From an uncultured Bacteroidales bacterium (GTDB lineage: Bacteria > Bacteroidota > Bacteroidia > Bacteroidales > Bacteroidaceae), in the NCBI GenBank assembly GCA_902786925.1, contig CADAEK010000013.1:1-64000 (forward strand): 64,000 nt of DNA, in the 5' to 3' direction. Shown here one piece after another: positions 49,502-58,345 of the stretch; position 1 is the stretch's first letter; every line of letters starts with the position of its first letter. The position numbers and the translations under genes were made by a program. Under the pieces are notes generated by a model that saw only the letters and a list, made by a program, of their open reading frames with translations, had not been told where the DNA came from and searched no databases.

Positions 49502-50369
49502 ACAAGCAATGGCATTGCACGGTGACCGCATCAACGACGAGACCAAGCAAGTACAAGCCCGCTTGTTAGAAATCTTGAAAGTGATTGATACGGTATGCCG
49601 TGAGCATCACCTCACTTATTATTTGCTGGCAGGCACCATGCTGGGCGCTGTACGCCATGGAGGCTTCATTCCTTGGGACGACGACGCCGATATTGGCATG
49701 CCACGCAAAGACTACGACACCTTGGTGGCACATGCTGATGAATGGTTACCCCAAGGATATGAGATGGTGAGCGGAGGAAAGACAAAAGGATATCCTTATC
49801 ACTTTGCCCGCATTCAAGATGCAAATTCCACATACATGATGCACCGCGCCTACAACTTTGTAGGCGGTCTGCCTGTTGATGTCTTTCCCTTGGACGGTAT
49901 GGTGGGGCCATCACTCAAACGCAGCTGGCACTATTTCCGCTATCGTAAATGGTGGAAGATGCTTTACTTCCTCCATACAGACCCCTACAAACATGGAAAG
50001 GGACTACGAAGCAGCGTCGCACTTCTACTACGGCGACTTTTCAAGCCATGCGAGGTGCATAAGAAAATGGATGACATACGCAGACAATGGGACTGTGAAA
50101 CGAGTCCACTTTGGGCAGACCACGATTACAAGCCAAACAAAGGAATACAGCCCAAAGAAAACTACGGGACACCTGTTCCTGTCCAGTTTGAAGGCTGCAC
50201 ATTCATGGGCGTAGCGCGCCCTGACGCTTATCTTCGTCACCTCTATGGGAATTATATGGAGATTCCAACGGAGATTCCAGAACAGAACTACCGGTATCTC
50301 GATTTAGAGAAGCCGTGGCAAAAATATGTAGATGAGCAGGCCCAAAAGAACAAAGGTGAGTCAAAATAA
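49476..50369 (+). CDS. LicD-family phosphotransferase, operon 1
   Basis: 297 residues. LicD signature YYLLAGTMLGAVRHGGFIPW followed by DDDADIGMPRKDYDTL, whose Asp cluster binds metal; FPLDGMVGPS further on. LicD proteins transfer phosphocholine or related phospho-groups from CDP donors to sugars. As the last gene of the operon that makes CDP-AEP, it is the best candidate for adding AEP to the glycan. The overlap with the previous gene is about 26 bases. A strong terminator with repeated left arms follows at 50401-50500. Confidence 0.92.
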   Translation: METSYSPHEQAMALHGDRINDETKQVQARLLEILKVIDTVCREHHLTYYLLAGTMLGAVRHGGFIPWDDDADIGMPRKDYDTLVAHADEWLPQGYEMVSGGKTKGYPYHFARIQDANSTYMMHRAYNFVGGLPVDVFPLDGMVGPSLKRSWHYFRYRKWWKMLYFLHTDPYKHGKGLRSSVALLLRRLFKPCEVHKKMDDIRRQWDCETSPLWADHDYKPNKGIQPKENYGTPVPVQFEGCTFMGVARPDAYLRHLYGNYMEIPTEIPEQNYRYLDLEKPWQKYVDEQAQKNKGESK

Positions 50370-50400
50370 CATCAGCTAAACACCGCCAAAAGCCGATGCA

Positions 50401-50500
50401 CCCACATCAGTTAGTTGAAGTGTCCCACATCGGTTAGTTGAAGTGCCCCACATCGGTTAGTTGAAGTGCCCCACATCGGTCAACCGATGTGGGGCACTTC
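50401..50500. repeat. 23-bp direct repeats leading into a bidirectional terminator
   Basis: Three units of 23 bases (CCCACATCGGTTAGTTGAAGTGC form) at 50401-50423, 50424-50446 and 50447-50469, then a fourth start that folds back: GAAGTGCCCCACATCGGT (50463-50480) with ACCGATGTGGGGCACTTC (50483-50500), then GTTTTTG. The second and third units are identical. Each unit repeats the left arm, so several left arms could pair with the single right arm. It lies between converging operons. Confidence 0.88.
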
Positions 50501-50563
50501 GTTTTTGATGTTGTAGAGGCATCTCTTTCGACACACCCTCGTTCTTATAGAAGAAGATGCTTC

Positions 50564-51616
50564 TCAAGAACGCCGTATTTTCCCAAATGTCTTCACGCTT
50601 ACATATTTCCGCCAGAGATTCAACTTACGCTTCTGAGGCACGCCATGACGACGGATATACTCTTCCGCCCCTTCCAGCATACGCTGAGCGCACTTGCCGT
50701 CGTTGTAGGGGTCATAGTTTTGAATAATCCATTGGCGGCGTTGTGTCAATCTCTCGTCAGAAAGAACCGCATCGTAAGCCTCCAGCAGCAGCGCCGCGTC
50801 GTTAATATCTTTCCAATAAGGGTCTTTCGATACCGTATCAAGTGTTATGACAGGCTTGTCAAGCAACAACATCTCATAAATAGTAGAAGAAGTGTCGCTT
50901 ATCATCACATCTGCCATCAACATATACTTAGTCACAGCAAAATCTTCTTCAAAAATAATGTGCTGATACTGGCGAGCCAGTTCCTTATATTCATCCACCC
51001 ACTCCTGACAAGTCAGAGGATGCAGCTTAATGAGCAACAACACCTTTTTCTGCTCCACCAACTCTATGAGTGCTCGCTTGATTTTAGGCAAGGAAGTCAA
51101 GCGTGGTGAAAATGTCGGGGCATAGAGCACAATACGTTCACATCCGTGCTCGCGCAGCAACTGCGCCTTCTCCTCACGAAAGTCATCACGATGCCGGGCA
51201 ATCCAGTCCTGACGTGTCCATCCCGTCTCCAATACTTCAAAGTCGCCGTATTTCCGCTGCAGCTTCTCAAACTCCTTCGTGAAATAAGGACCTTGAGTCA
51301 TGTAGATATCAAAATAATTACGGATGTGGAACTGGTCACGCTTCTCCGCAGCATATCCATGGAAAATGCTACATTTCACACCGCTTAAATAATAAGGAAC
51401 GATATTGCCTGGAGCATACACCGCATCAGGATGGAAATCGTAAGCTTCCTGCATGGAAAACGTGTAACGAACCTTGTCCTTCAACGGGAATTGAGGAATC
51501 TTCTTCTGATGCACATACCACAGCACTTCATGTCCTCCCTGTCGATCGGCTTCCTCCTGCAAAGGGTTCAAGATATCAACAGCATATTTATTCTCACAGA
51601 AAAGTAAAACCTTCAT
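50564..51616 (-). CDS. CDP-glycerol:glycerophosphotransferase-like (TagB/TagF family)
   Basis: 350 residues, GT-B-like teichoic-acid polymerase fold. CSIFHGYAAEKRDQFHIR (a short His-Gly-containing motif as in TagF), GWTRQDWIARHRDDFREEK, VLLLIKLHPLTCQEWVDEY and DVMISDTSSTIYEMLLLDKP are the conserved donor-site features. It likely transfers glycerol phosphate or a similar phospho-alcohol from a CDP donor. Last gene of a leftward unit with two licD genes; gap 6 bases. Confidence 0.88.
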   Translation of the reverse strand: MKVLLFCENKYAVDILNPLQEEADRQGGHEVLWYVHQKKIPQFPLKDKVRYTFSMQEAYDFHPDAVYAPGNIVPYYLSGVKCSIFHGYAAEKRDQFHIRNYFDIYMTQGPYFTKEFEKLQRKYGDFEVLETGWTRQDWIARHRDDFREEKAQLLREHGCERIVLYAPTFSPRLTSLPKIKRALIELVEQKKVLLLIKLHPLTCQEWVDEYKELARQYQHIIFEEDFAVTKYMLMADVMISDTSSTIYEMLLLDKPVITLDTVSKDPYWKDINDAALLLEAYDAVLSDERLTQRRQWIIQNYDPYNDGKCAQRMLEGAEEYIRRHGVPQKRKLNLWRKYVSVKTFGKIRRS

Positions 51617-51622
51617 CGCTAA

Positions 51623-52567
51623 TCACTTTTTGAACAATTTTCCCCATATACGCTTCAGCGCAGAATCACGGTAGGCCTTCTGCACCTCTGGCAACACCTC
51701 ACGATAATCCCTATATGCATCAATAATCAAATTTCCATGCAGTGTAGGATTCTTCAGTGGAGTCATATAGTTGTCACCGTACTGTACTCGCAAATACTCG
51801 TCCCAGCCTGCGGGAGCCGGCACTTTGATATCTTCAAAATCCAGCCATACCGTATCATCATAAACACACTTACGGCAAGCCAAATCCCTGCCCGTCGTAG
51901 AGAGTTCACCCACAATCTCCGCGTCTGCCACGGGGAACTGACGATACAGATCCTCGGCTTCCCTGAAGATGTTTGCCCAACCGCGACGGGCAACCTCACG
52001 GCGAGCTTTCCACTTGCGGAACACTAAGCCCCAACGCCCAGAAAGGAGGATATTGGTATTCTTAGCCTTCAAAAAACGAAGAATACGGCGTCCCTTCCGC
52101 ATCGCATCATCTACACGTGAATCATTGTCAGGGATACCGTCAAGCGGGAACACATCAATAAATATACCTTGATGATACGGCTGAAAACAATCCGAAGGGC
52201 GTATAGCAGACGTTCCATCCATACGCAACTGTCCATGACTCCTGTAGTAGTCCTTGTCGGTATATGCCGTCTGGTAGAAGAAAGGAGGTTGAAATGCTTC
52301 TGCTGCCACTTCTTGCAAACGGTCATAGTCCTCGCGCATCATGTTCACATCCACATCGTCATCCCAAGGAATAAACCCCTTATGCCTAACGGCGCCCAGC
52401 AAGGTTCCGCTATCCACCCAGCATCGCAAATGATAACGCTGGCACACTTCAATGAATTTCTGTAACAAATCCAGCTGGACCTGCCAAAGGGGCAACAATT
52501 GCTCATCGAGCTGGTACCCTTCCTTTTCACTTATCTTATGCATCTTTCGCATTGTTTCATGGGTCAT
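51623..52567 (-). CDS. LicD-family phosphotransferase, tandem copy 2
   Basis: 314 residues from the ATG at 52567, which overlaps the stop of the preceding licD as ATGA; alternatives are ATG 52582 or 52543. LicD core: CWVDSGTLLGAVRHKGFIPW then DDDVDVNMMREDYDRL, and GIFIDVFPLDGIPDNDSRVD. Very similar throughout to the gene at 52564-53487 (same EGYQL.EQLLPLWQVQLDLLQ start), so the pair arose by tandem duplication. Unlike the operon 1 LicD, both have a long N-terminal helix. Confidence 0.92.
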   Translation of the reverse strand: MTHETMRKMHKISEKEGYQLDEQLLPLWQVQLDLLQKFIEVCQRYHLRCWVDSGTLLGAVRHKGFIPWDDDVDVNMMREDYDRLQEVAAEAFQPPFFYQTAYTDKDYYRSHGQLRMDGTSAIRPSDCFQPYHQGIFIDVFPLDGIPDNDSRVDDAMRKGRRILRFLKAKNTNILLSGRWGLVFRKWKARREVARRGWANIFREAEDLYRQFPVADAEIVGELSTTGRDLACRKCVYDDTVWLDFEDIKVPAPAGWDEYLRVQYGDNYMTPLKNPTLHGNLIIDAYRDYREVLPEVQKAYRDSALKRIWGKLFKK

Positions 52568-53487
52568 TGTTTCTTCAACCACTTACCCCACCGATTCTTC
52601 ATTTTCTTCTTCCGGTAATACTGTTGTGCCTCCTGCAATCGCTCACGATAGTCATGACAAGTATCAATCATCATTCCTCCATGCAATGTAGGAACCTTCA
52701 TCGGTGTCATATAATCCTCGCCATAATGCACACGCAAGAATTCATCCCATCCAGCAGGAGCAGGCACTTTAAGATCTTCAAAATCCAGCCACACAGTATC
52801 TTCAAACACACTCTTCCGATAGATCAGATCCTTGCCACAGAAAGACAGCATACCTACTTGACTGGAAGTTGCAGCAGGGAATTGCCGATATCTATCATCT
52901 ATCTCACGAAATAGGTTTTTCCAGCCCTTACACGAAGCCATCCAGCACGCTCTCCATTTACGAGACATCGCTTTCAAGCTACCTTCTACCCAAAGGTTTG
53001 CGTTCTTATACCGCAAGACACGCAACAAATGCTTATTCTTCCGCAAAACCGCATCCACACGGGCATCATTGGCAGGAATTCCATCCATCGGGAAGATGTC
53101 AATGAAGATGCCTTGGTGATAAGGCTCAAAACTATCCTCTGGACGAATGGCAGCCGTACCATCCATACGGAGCTGTGCATGACAACGATAATAATCCTTA
53201 TCCGTATAGGCCGTTTGATAGAAGAAAGGAGGTTGAAATGCCTCTGCTGCCACTTCTTGCAAACGGTCATAGTCCTCACGCATCATAGCCACGTCCACAT
53301 CGTCATCCCAAGGGATATACCCCTTATGGCGTACTGCACCTAACAGAGTCCCTCCGTCCACCCAACAACGCAAATTGTATTGTTGGCACACCTCAATGAA
53401 CTTTTGCAACAAGTCCAGTTGAACTTGCCAGAGAGGCAGCAATTGCTCATTGAGCTGATACCCTTCTTTCTCTCTTATCTTGTGCAT
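52564..53487 (-). CDS. LicD-family phosphotransferase, tandem copy 1
   Basis: 307 residues, MHKIREKEGYQLNEQLLPLW at 53487. LicD core CWVDGGTLLGAVRHKGYIPW with DDDVDVAMMREDYDRL and GIFIDIFPMDGIPANDARVD. First gene of the leftward unit, expressed from the minus half of the promoter module at 53505-53574. Differences from its neighbour are concentrated in the C-terminal half, where acceptor recognition is likely, so the two may act on different positions. Confidence 0.93.
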   Translation of the reverse strand: MHKIREKEGYQLNEQLLPLWQVQLDLLQKFIEVCQQYNLRCWVDGGTLLGAVRHKGYIPWDDDVDVAMMREDYDRLQEVAAEAFQPPFFYQTAYTDKDYYRCHAQLRMDGTAAIRPEDSFEPYHQGIFIDIFPMDGIPANDARVDAVLRKNKHLLRVLRYKNANLWVEGSLKAMSRKWRACWMASCKGWKNLFREIDDRYRQFPAATSSQVGMLSFCGKDLIYRKSVFEDTVWLDFEDLKVPAPAGWDEFLRVHYGEDYMTPMKVPTLHGGMMIDTCHDYRERLQEAQQYYRKKKMKNRWGKWLKKQ

Positions 53488-53504
53488 AATCCCTTGTTTT
53501 TGTG

Positions 53505-53574
53505 CAAAGTTACGAAAAAATCCAAACTCCTAACCCTTAACTCCTAACTTTTCCGTACCTTTGTCCACAAAACA
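53505..53574. promoter_or_regulatory. Bidirectional promoter module, copy 2
   Basis: A 70-base block with minus-strand -7 box TAACTTTG (53512-53505) for the licD unit and plus-strand -7 box TACCTTTG (53556-53563) for the aminotransferase unit. The core CTCCTAACCCTTAACTCC lies between. Identical at 61 of 70 positions, without gaps, to 16541-16610. Confidence 0.8.
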
Positions 53575-53586
53575 ACAAACAAGCAA

Positions 53587-54672
53587 ATGAAAGACATGCT
53601 TAACTTCACGGTGGGTCCTGTCATGTCTTCTAGCTCAGTCAGAGCTATAGGACAAGAACAAGTGCCTTATTTCAGGACGCCGGAGTTCTCTGAGATTATG
53701 TTTGAGAACGAGCGTCTGGTCAAGCGATTTGCCCATGCACCAGAAGGTTCACGTGTCGTGTTCCTGACAGGTTCCGGAACCGCATCAATGGAAGCATCCA
53801 TCATCAATGTTTTATCTCCGAAAGACAAAGCCATCGTCGTCAACGGCGGTTCGTTTGGAGAGCGATTTGTTGAGTTGGTTCAACTGCATGGAATTGAACA
53901 CCAAGAAATCAAGCTCCCGTTTGGCCATTCCCTCACCGCCGAGCATCTGGAGCCTTTAGCAGGGCAAGGATTCACAGCGTTGGTCATCAACATGCACGAA
54001 ACCTCTACAGGTGTTTTGTACGACATGGACATGGTCAGCCGCTTCTGCAAGGCGAACAACCTGCTCCTCATCGTCGATGCCATCAGCGCCTTCCTCGCCG
54101 ATCCTTTCAACATGGAAGCCTTGGGAGCCGACATCATGATTACAGGTTCACAGAAGGCACTTGCCTGTCCTCCTGGCATTTCACTCATTGTCCTGTCCCC
54201 ACGGGCCTTAGAGCGGGTAGCACAATCCGAAACCCGCTGCCTATATCTGGATCTTAAAAGCGCGCTGAAGAATGGCGAACGCGGACAGACTCCTTTCACT
54301 CCAGCCGTAGGAACACTGCTGCAAATCAACCAGAGACTGCGTGACATTGATGCAGCAGGAGGCGCAGAGCAAGAGATAGAACGGGTGAAGGCATTAGCAG
54401 CCGACTTCCGTCAGAAAGTGGCAAACCTTCCATTCGAGCTGTTCAGCCAGTCACCTTCCAATGCTGTTACCTCATTGCATCCCACCAAAGTATCAGCCTA
54501 CGACATCTTCACCATCATGAAAGACGAATACAATATCTGGATTTGTCCCAATGGTGGCGCTCTGCGCGATGAAGTATTCCGTGTAGGACACATCGGTGCG
54601 CTGACCCCTGCCGACAACACGACACTAATAGAAGCCATGCAAGACATGGAAAAACGAGGACTGTTAGGATGA
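53587..54672 (+). CDS. Class V aminotransferase (PhnW/SGAT-like), glycan-linked
   Basis: 361 residues. PLP fold type [41 protein letters not shown], Asp in [15 protein letters not shown] and PLP Lys in [16 protein letters not shown]. Differs clearly from the phnW product in this window. Its stop overlaps the next gene (ATGA), a cytidylyltransferase fusion. It may aminate a three-carbon phospho-ketone (for example to a serinol- or alanine-like product) before CDP activation; this is inference from the pairing. Substrate otherwise unknown. Confidence 0.85.
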   Translation: MKDMLNFTVGPVMSSSSVRAIGQEQVPYFRTPEFSEIMFENERLVKRFAHAPEGSRVVFLTGSGTASMEASIINVLSPKDKAIVVNGGSFGERFVELVQLHGIEHQEIKLPFGHSLTAEHLEPLAGQGFTALVINMHETSTGVLYDMDMVSRFCKANNLLLIVDAISAFLADPFNMEALGADIMITGSQKALACPPGISLIVLSPRALERVAQSETRCLYLDLKSALKNGERGQTPFTPAVGTLLQINQRLRDIDAAGGAEQEIERVKALAADFRQKVANLPFELFSQSPSNAVTSLHPTKVSAYDIFTIMKDEYNIWICPNGGALRDEVFRVGHIGALTPADNTTLIEAMQDMEKRGLLG

Positions 54673-56015
54673 AGAAAGTTATTACATACGGCACTTACGA
54701 CCTGCTGCACTATGGCCACATCCGCCTCTTAGAGCGCGCCAAGGCATTGGGTGACTACCTCATTGTAGGAGTGACTGCCGACAGCTTTGATCAAGCCAGA
54801 GGCAAGCTGAACGTGCAGCAGTCACTCATGGAGCGCATTGAAGGAGTCCGTGCCACAGGCATTGCCGACGAAATCATCGTCGAAGAGTATGAAGGACAGA
54901 AAATCGACGACATCCGCCGTTTAGGAGTTGACATCTTCACGGTGGGCAGCGACTGGGAAGGCAAGTTCGACTACCTGAAAGAGTTCTGCGAAGTAGTCTA
55001 TCTCGACCGCACCCAAGGCATCTCCAGCACCGAGCTGCGCAGCGAGAGCCATTCACTCCGATTAGGCTTAGTGGGCGAATCCCCCATCCTCAACAAAGTG
55101 GAGCACGAGAGCCATTATGTGAACGGACTGCAGATCAGTGGCGTGTGCACAGCCAACAGTTCCCGACTCTCCAAGACCCTGCAAGGCAAAGCGTTGCCCA
55201 TAGAGCAACTCGACACCTTGATAGCGCAGAGCGACGCTCTCTACATCATCTCCAACCCACGGCTGCACTACCAGCACGTCAAACAAGCCTTGACGTACGG
55301 CAAGCACGTCCTGTGCGAATCTCCCATCACCATCCATCCCGACCACCTCAAGGAACTAAGAGAGCTGGCCCAGAAGAACCACTGCATCTTAGCCGACTCG
55401 CTCAAGACCGCATTCTCCACGGCATATTCGCGCCTTGTGCTCTTAGCCAAGAGCGGCATCATCGGGCAAATCGTTTCCGTCGATTCCACTTGCACCAGCA
55501 TGGCCGACCTTGCCACAGCCACAGAAGGCGACCTCAGCCTCATCTGGAACAGTATCAGCGCATGGGGTCCCACAGGACTTCTGCCCATTTTCCAGCTGCT
55601 CGGCACCGACTACAACAGTAAGACCATAGCCACCCACCTGATGGAAGGCTCCACCGACTTCGACACCTTCACCAAGATATCCTTTCTCTATCCCCACGCT
55701 GTCGCCTCCATGAAAGTGGGACAAGGAGTGAAGTCTGAAGGAGAATTGCTGGTGTCAGGCACAAAAGGCTACATCTACGTGCCAGCCCCTTGGTGGAAGA
55801 CCGACTATTTCGAAGTGCGTTACGAGAACCCAGCCAACAACCGCCGTTACTTCTACCAGCTCGACGGCGAAGGCATCCGCTACGAGCTCGTCTCCTTCAT
55901 GAAGGCCGTCCAGACAGGCACACCACTCAGCAGCTACATAGACGACACCCTCTCCAGCGCCATCGTCTCCGTCATCAGCGATTTCTACCAACAAAAAGAC
56001 ACCGTACTCATCTAA
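54669..56015 (+). CDS. TagD-type cytidylyltransferase fused to Gfo/Idh/MocA oxidoreductase
   Basis: 448 residues. Residues 1-130 are a glycerol-3-phosphate cytidylyltransferase domain with both signatures, [20 protein letters not shown] (HxGH) and GISSTELR. From about 133 a Rossmann domain of the Gfo/Idh/MocA family follows ([58 protein letters not shown]). The Glu-Ser-Pro replaces the usual Glu-Lys-Pro motif, so the catalytic Lys is missing. A single polypeptide could thus make a CDP-alcohol and oxidise or reduce it, or use the second domain for binding only. Confidence 0.9.
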   Translation: MKKVITYGTYDLLHYGHIRLLERAKALGDYLIVGVTADSFDQARGKLNVQQSLMERIEGVRATGIADEIIVEEYEGQKIDDIRRLGVDIFTVGSDWEGKFDYLKEFCEVVYLDRTQGISSTELRSESHSLRLGLVGESPILNKVEHESHYVNGLQISGVCTANSSRLSKTLQGKALPIEQLDTLIAQSDALYIISNPRLHYQHVKQALTYGKHVLCESPITIHPDHLKELRELAQKNHCILADSLKTAFSTAYSRLVLLAKSGIIGQIVSVDSTCTSMADLATATEGDLSLIWNSISAWGPTGLLPIFQLLGTDYNSKTIATHLMEGSTDFDTFTKISFLYPHAVASMKVGQGVKSEGELLVSGTKGYIYVPAPWWKTDYFEVRYENPANNRRYFYQLDGEGIRYELVSFMKAVQTGTPLSSYIDDTLSSAIVSVISDFYQQKDTVLI

Positions 56016-56033
56016 CCTTCAAACCTCAAACAG

Positions 56034-57041
56034 ATGAATTGTTACATCAGCATAGATTCGCCCAATACGGCGAAACGTCACATCGACGAACTTATGAAGC
56101 AGATGCACTTCTGCGACCTCGCCATCCCCACTTGGAAAGGCAAGGTCGGCACCTACTTCCGCAAGCTCTTCAGCACCTTCAATCTGCTGTTCAAGCTCCA
56201 TCAAGGCGACGTGCTGCTCATTCAGTACCCCTTCAAAAAGTTCTATGTCATCCAGTGCCGCATCGCACGGTGGAAGGGAGCCAAAACCATCACTCTCATC
56301 CACGACCTGGGCACATTCCGCCGGCGCAAGCTCACGGCAGAGCAGGAAATCAAGCGCCTTTCCCATACCGATGTCATCATTGTCCACAACGCCAGCATGA
56401 ACCAATGGCTCAAAGAGCATGGCTGCAAGGCACCCTTAGTCAACCTCGACATCTTCGACTATCTCTCGCCCGTACAGCCAACCCCTCATCAGCCCAACCC
56501 TAAGCCCACCGTCACCTTCGCAGGAGGCATCAGCCGCCGCAAGTGCGCCTTCCTCTACCAGATAGACGAAGCGCTGGACAATGGAACCCATAGCTGCCAC
56601 TTCGACCTCTACGGCTCAGGGCTCATTCCTGAAACCGAAAACGGCTGGCACAACTCCACCTACCACGGACGCATCCCATCCGACGACTTCATCCGCACCA
56701 CTACAGCAGACTGGGGCTTGGTGTGGGACGGCGACACCATCGAAGGCTGTTCAGGCATTTGGGGCTCCTACCTCCGCATCAACAACCCCCACAAAGCCTC
56801 CTTCTACCTGCGCGCAGGCCTTCCCGTCATCGTTTGGGAAGAATCGGCTATGGCCCCATTCATCCTCAGCAACCACCTCGGCATCGCGGTACATTCCCTA
56901 CGCGAACTTCCCGAAAAGCTGAACAGCATCACCCCCGAAGCCTACGCGCAGTACCAGCAAGCAGCCTTGTCCATGAAAGACAAGCTCAACAGCGGGTACT
57001 ACTTCAAACGAAGCTTTGAGGAAGCCGTTAAATGCCTATAA
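56034..57041 (+). CDS. Galactofuranosyltransferase-like glycosyltransferase
   Basis: 335 residues, GT-B-like. NCYISIDSPNTAKRHIDELM at the start, DVLLIQYPFKKFYVIQCRIA, TITLIHDLGTFRRRKLTAEQ, then VTFAGGISRRKCAFLYQ and WGLVWDGDTIEGCSGIWG with YLRINNPHKASFYLRAGLPV. This arrangement matches the beta-1,6-galactofuranosyltransferase group of Gram-negative and lactobacillar polysaccharide loci. Donor not provable. Ends the third unit of the locus. Confidence 0.85.
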   Translation: MNCYISIDSPNTAKRHIDELMKQMHFCDLAIPTWKGKVGTYFRKLFSTFNLLFKLHQGDVLLIQYPFKKFYVIQCRIARWKGAKTITLIHDLGTFRRRKLTAEQEIKRLSHTDVIIVHNASMNQWLKEHGCKAPLVNLDIFDYLSPVQPTPHQPNPKPTVTFAGGISRRKCAFLYQIDEALDNGTHSCHFDLYGSGLIPETENGWHNSTYHGRIPSDDFIRTTTADWGLVWDGDTIEGCSGIWGSYLRINNPHKASFYLRAGLPVIVWEESAMAPFILSNHLGIAVHSLRELPEKLNSITPEAYAQYQQAALSMKDKLNSGYYFKRSFEEAVKCL

Positions 57042-57470
57042 ACATCAAAATACTCAAATAGAGGGATTTCCCTATCCGCACATTGCAGAACTTCCTCTAC
57101 CTTTGCAGCGTCCTTCCCAACAAGAAGGACGCTTTGCTTAGGGTAAAGTTCCCAAGAGCAAACGCCAATCATAAGGGAGAACACTCCCAAGAACCATTAC
57201 AATCATAACCATTACATCATGAACACATCTTTCGACATTCAGCCACAGACGGTTCCGTCGAGAATCCTTGTCAAGCTCCGGCATTGACCCTGTCTCGCTG
57301 TACCCTTGAATGTTAGGTTCACACCCTGCTGCGCCTCCTCGGTGCAGTGCGGGAAGCCTGCGATGTGTTCTTTGACATACTGTTACATCCCCTTCACTCT
57401 TTCTATTATGAACTTCAGTTTCGGAAGTGAAATAGAACTTTGAATGATTAACCCTTAAAAAACAGATGTA
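57042..57470. other. Leader region with promoter box, hairpin and 22-codon frame
   Basis: A -7 box TACCTTTG (57098-57105) is followed by a hairpin, GCGTCCTT (57108-57115) with AAGGACGC (57125-57132), at the predicted transcript start. A short frame, 57219-57287 (MNTSFDIQPQTVPSRILVKL RH), has a good leader context but no family. The following 180 bases hold nothing I recognise. No clear -33 element. Confidence 0.45.
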
Positions 57471-57869
57471 ATGATTATGATTTACAAAATTAAACTCGAA
57501 AACCTCAAGACTGGTGAAGAGACCTTCATCACCGCACGCGCCAACGAGAAGGCCGAAGTGCTTTGTCCCAAAATCAAGATAGCCCTCAGCCTTCCCTTCT
57601 TCGACAACGGCTACCACCGGTTCATCTCTCACGGCATCACCTACGTCATCAACGAGCACGTGATGTGGGAACCTGAAATCCTCTGGGAGTACGAGCTCCG
57701 TCCCGGTCCCTACCGGAGTAGCGAGCGCATCACCGTAAGGAACATCTTCACCACCCTCGGCTCCTCCATCCTCTACACGCAAGACGGCTGTTGGGCCAAT
57801 GAACAAAAAGTCCGCTGCACCCTCGTGCAGCGGATTTCTAATTACGAGTGGGGTCACTCAGCTCAATGA
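57471..57869 (+). CDS. Hypothetical protein, 132 residues
   Basis: Starts MIMIYKIKLENLKTGEETFI (second Met two codons on also possible). The region to about residue 110 has balanced composition and predicted mixed strands and helices (IKIALSLPFFDNGYHRFISH; GITYVINEHVMWEPEILWEY). The last 22 residues read through the terminator hairpin of the opposing gene and overlap it by 32 bases, so the natural stop may have been lost. No family recognised, no signal peptide. Confidence 0.55.
   Translation: MIMIYKIKLENLKTGEETFITARANEKAEVLCPKIKIALSLPFFDNGYHRFISHGITYVINEHVMWEPEILWEYELRPGPYRSSERITVRNIFTTLGSSILYTQDGCWANEQKVRCTLVQRISNYEWGHSAQ
57811..57834 (-). terminator. Terminator of the phosphodiesterase gene
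   Basis: A 10-bp perfect stem, TCCGCTGCAC (57811-57820) with GTGCAGCGGA (57825-57834); on the minus strand it is followed by CTTTTTG. It lies 3 bases past the stop of the minus gene and inside the end of the plus-strand frame. Confidence 0.8.
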
Positions 57870-58341
57870 CCTCCAAGTCCCTGATTTCCTTTCCGTCGAT
57901 GACGAAACGCACTAACGTCCGCACCTCATGAAACCCGTACCGTCCTGCCGCACCCGGATTGATGTGCAGGCAATCAATCGTCGGGTCGTGCACCACCTTC
58001 AGCAAGTGGGAATGTCCCGATATGAACAGTTGAGGAGGTTTGGCATAGATGGTCCTCCGGATGCTTGCATCATACTTGCCCGGATAGCCACCAATGTGCT
58101 TCATCAGCACATCCACCTCCTCACACTTCCACCGATACGTTTCAGGGAAGCGGATGCGCACATCGCCGCTATCGATATTGCCATACACCGCCCTCAGCGG
58201 CGCTATCTCTGCCAGGCGGTCCGCCACCTCCATAGTGCCGATATCGCCAGCATGCCAGATTTCGTCACAATCCTTGAAATACTTCGCATAGCGCTCGTCC
58301 CAGCATCCATGCGTGTCAGACAACAGTCCGATTCGTCGCAT
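57838..58341 (-). CDS. Metallophosphoesterase, YfcE/MJ0936 type
   Basis: 167 residues from MRRIGLLSDTHGCWDERYAK at 58341; a longer frame to 58410 overlaps the upstream gene and is unlikely. Metal ligands are in LLSDTHG, IWHAGDIG, AVYGNID and FISGHSHLLKV, with a closing LHINPGAAG. A small cytoplasmic phosphodiesterase; the natural substrate is unknown. The gene follows the PH-domain gene after 4 bases, so they are cotranscribed. Confidence 0.9.
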   Translation of the reverse strand: MRRIGLLSDTHGCWDERYAKYFKDCDEIWHAGDIGTMEVADRLAEIAPLRAVYGNIDSGDVRIRFPETYRWKCEEVDVLMKHIGGYPGKYDASIRRTIYAKPPQLFISGHSHLLKVVHDPTIDCLHINPGAAGRYGFHEVRTLVRFVIDGKEIRDLEVIELSDPTRN

Positions 58342-58345
58342 CGCC

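Noticed and set aside
57138-57857. 239-codon minus-strand frame over the leader and hypothetical gene
   Set aside because: It lacks a family signature, and the plus strand has the better start context; kept only the plus-strand frame, at modest confidence.
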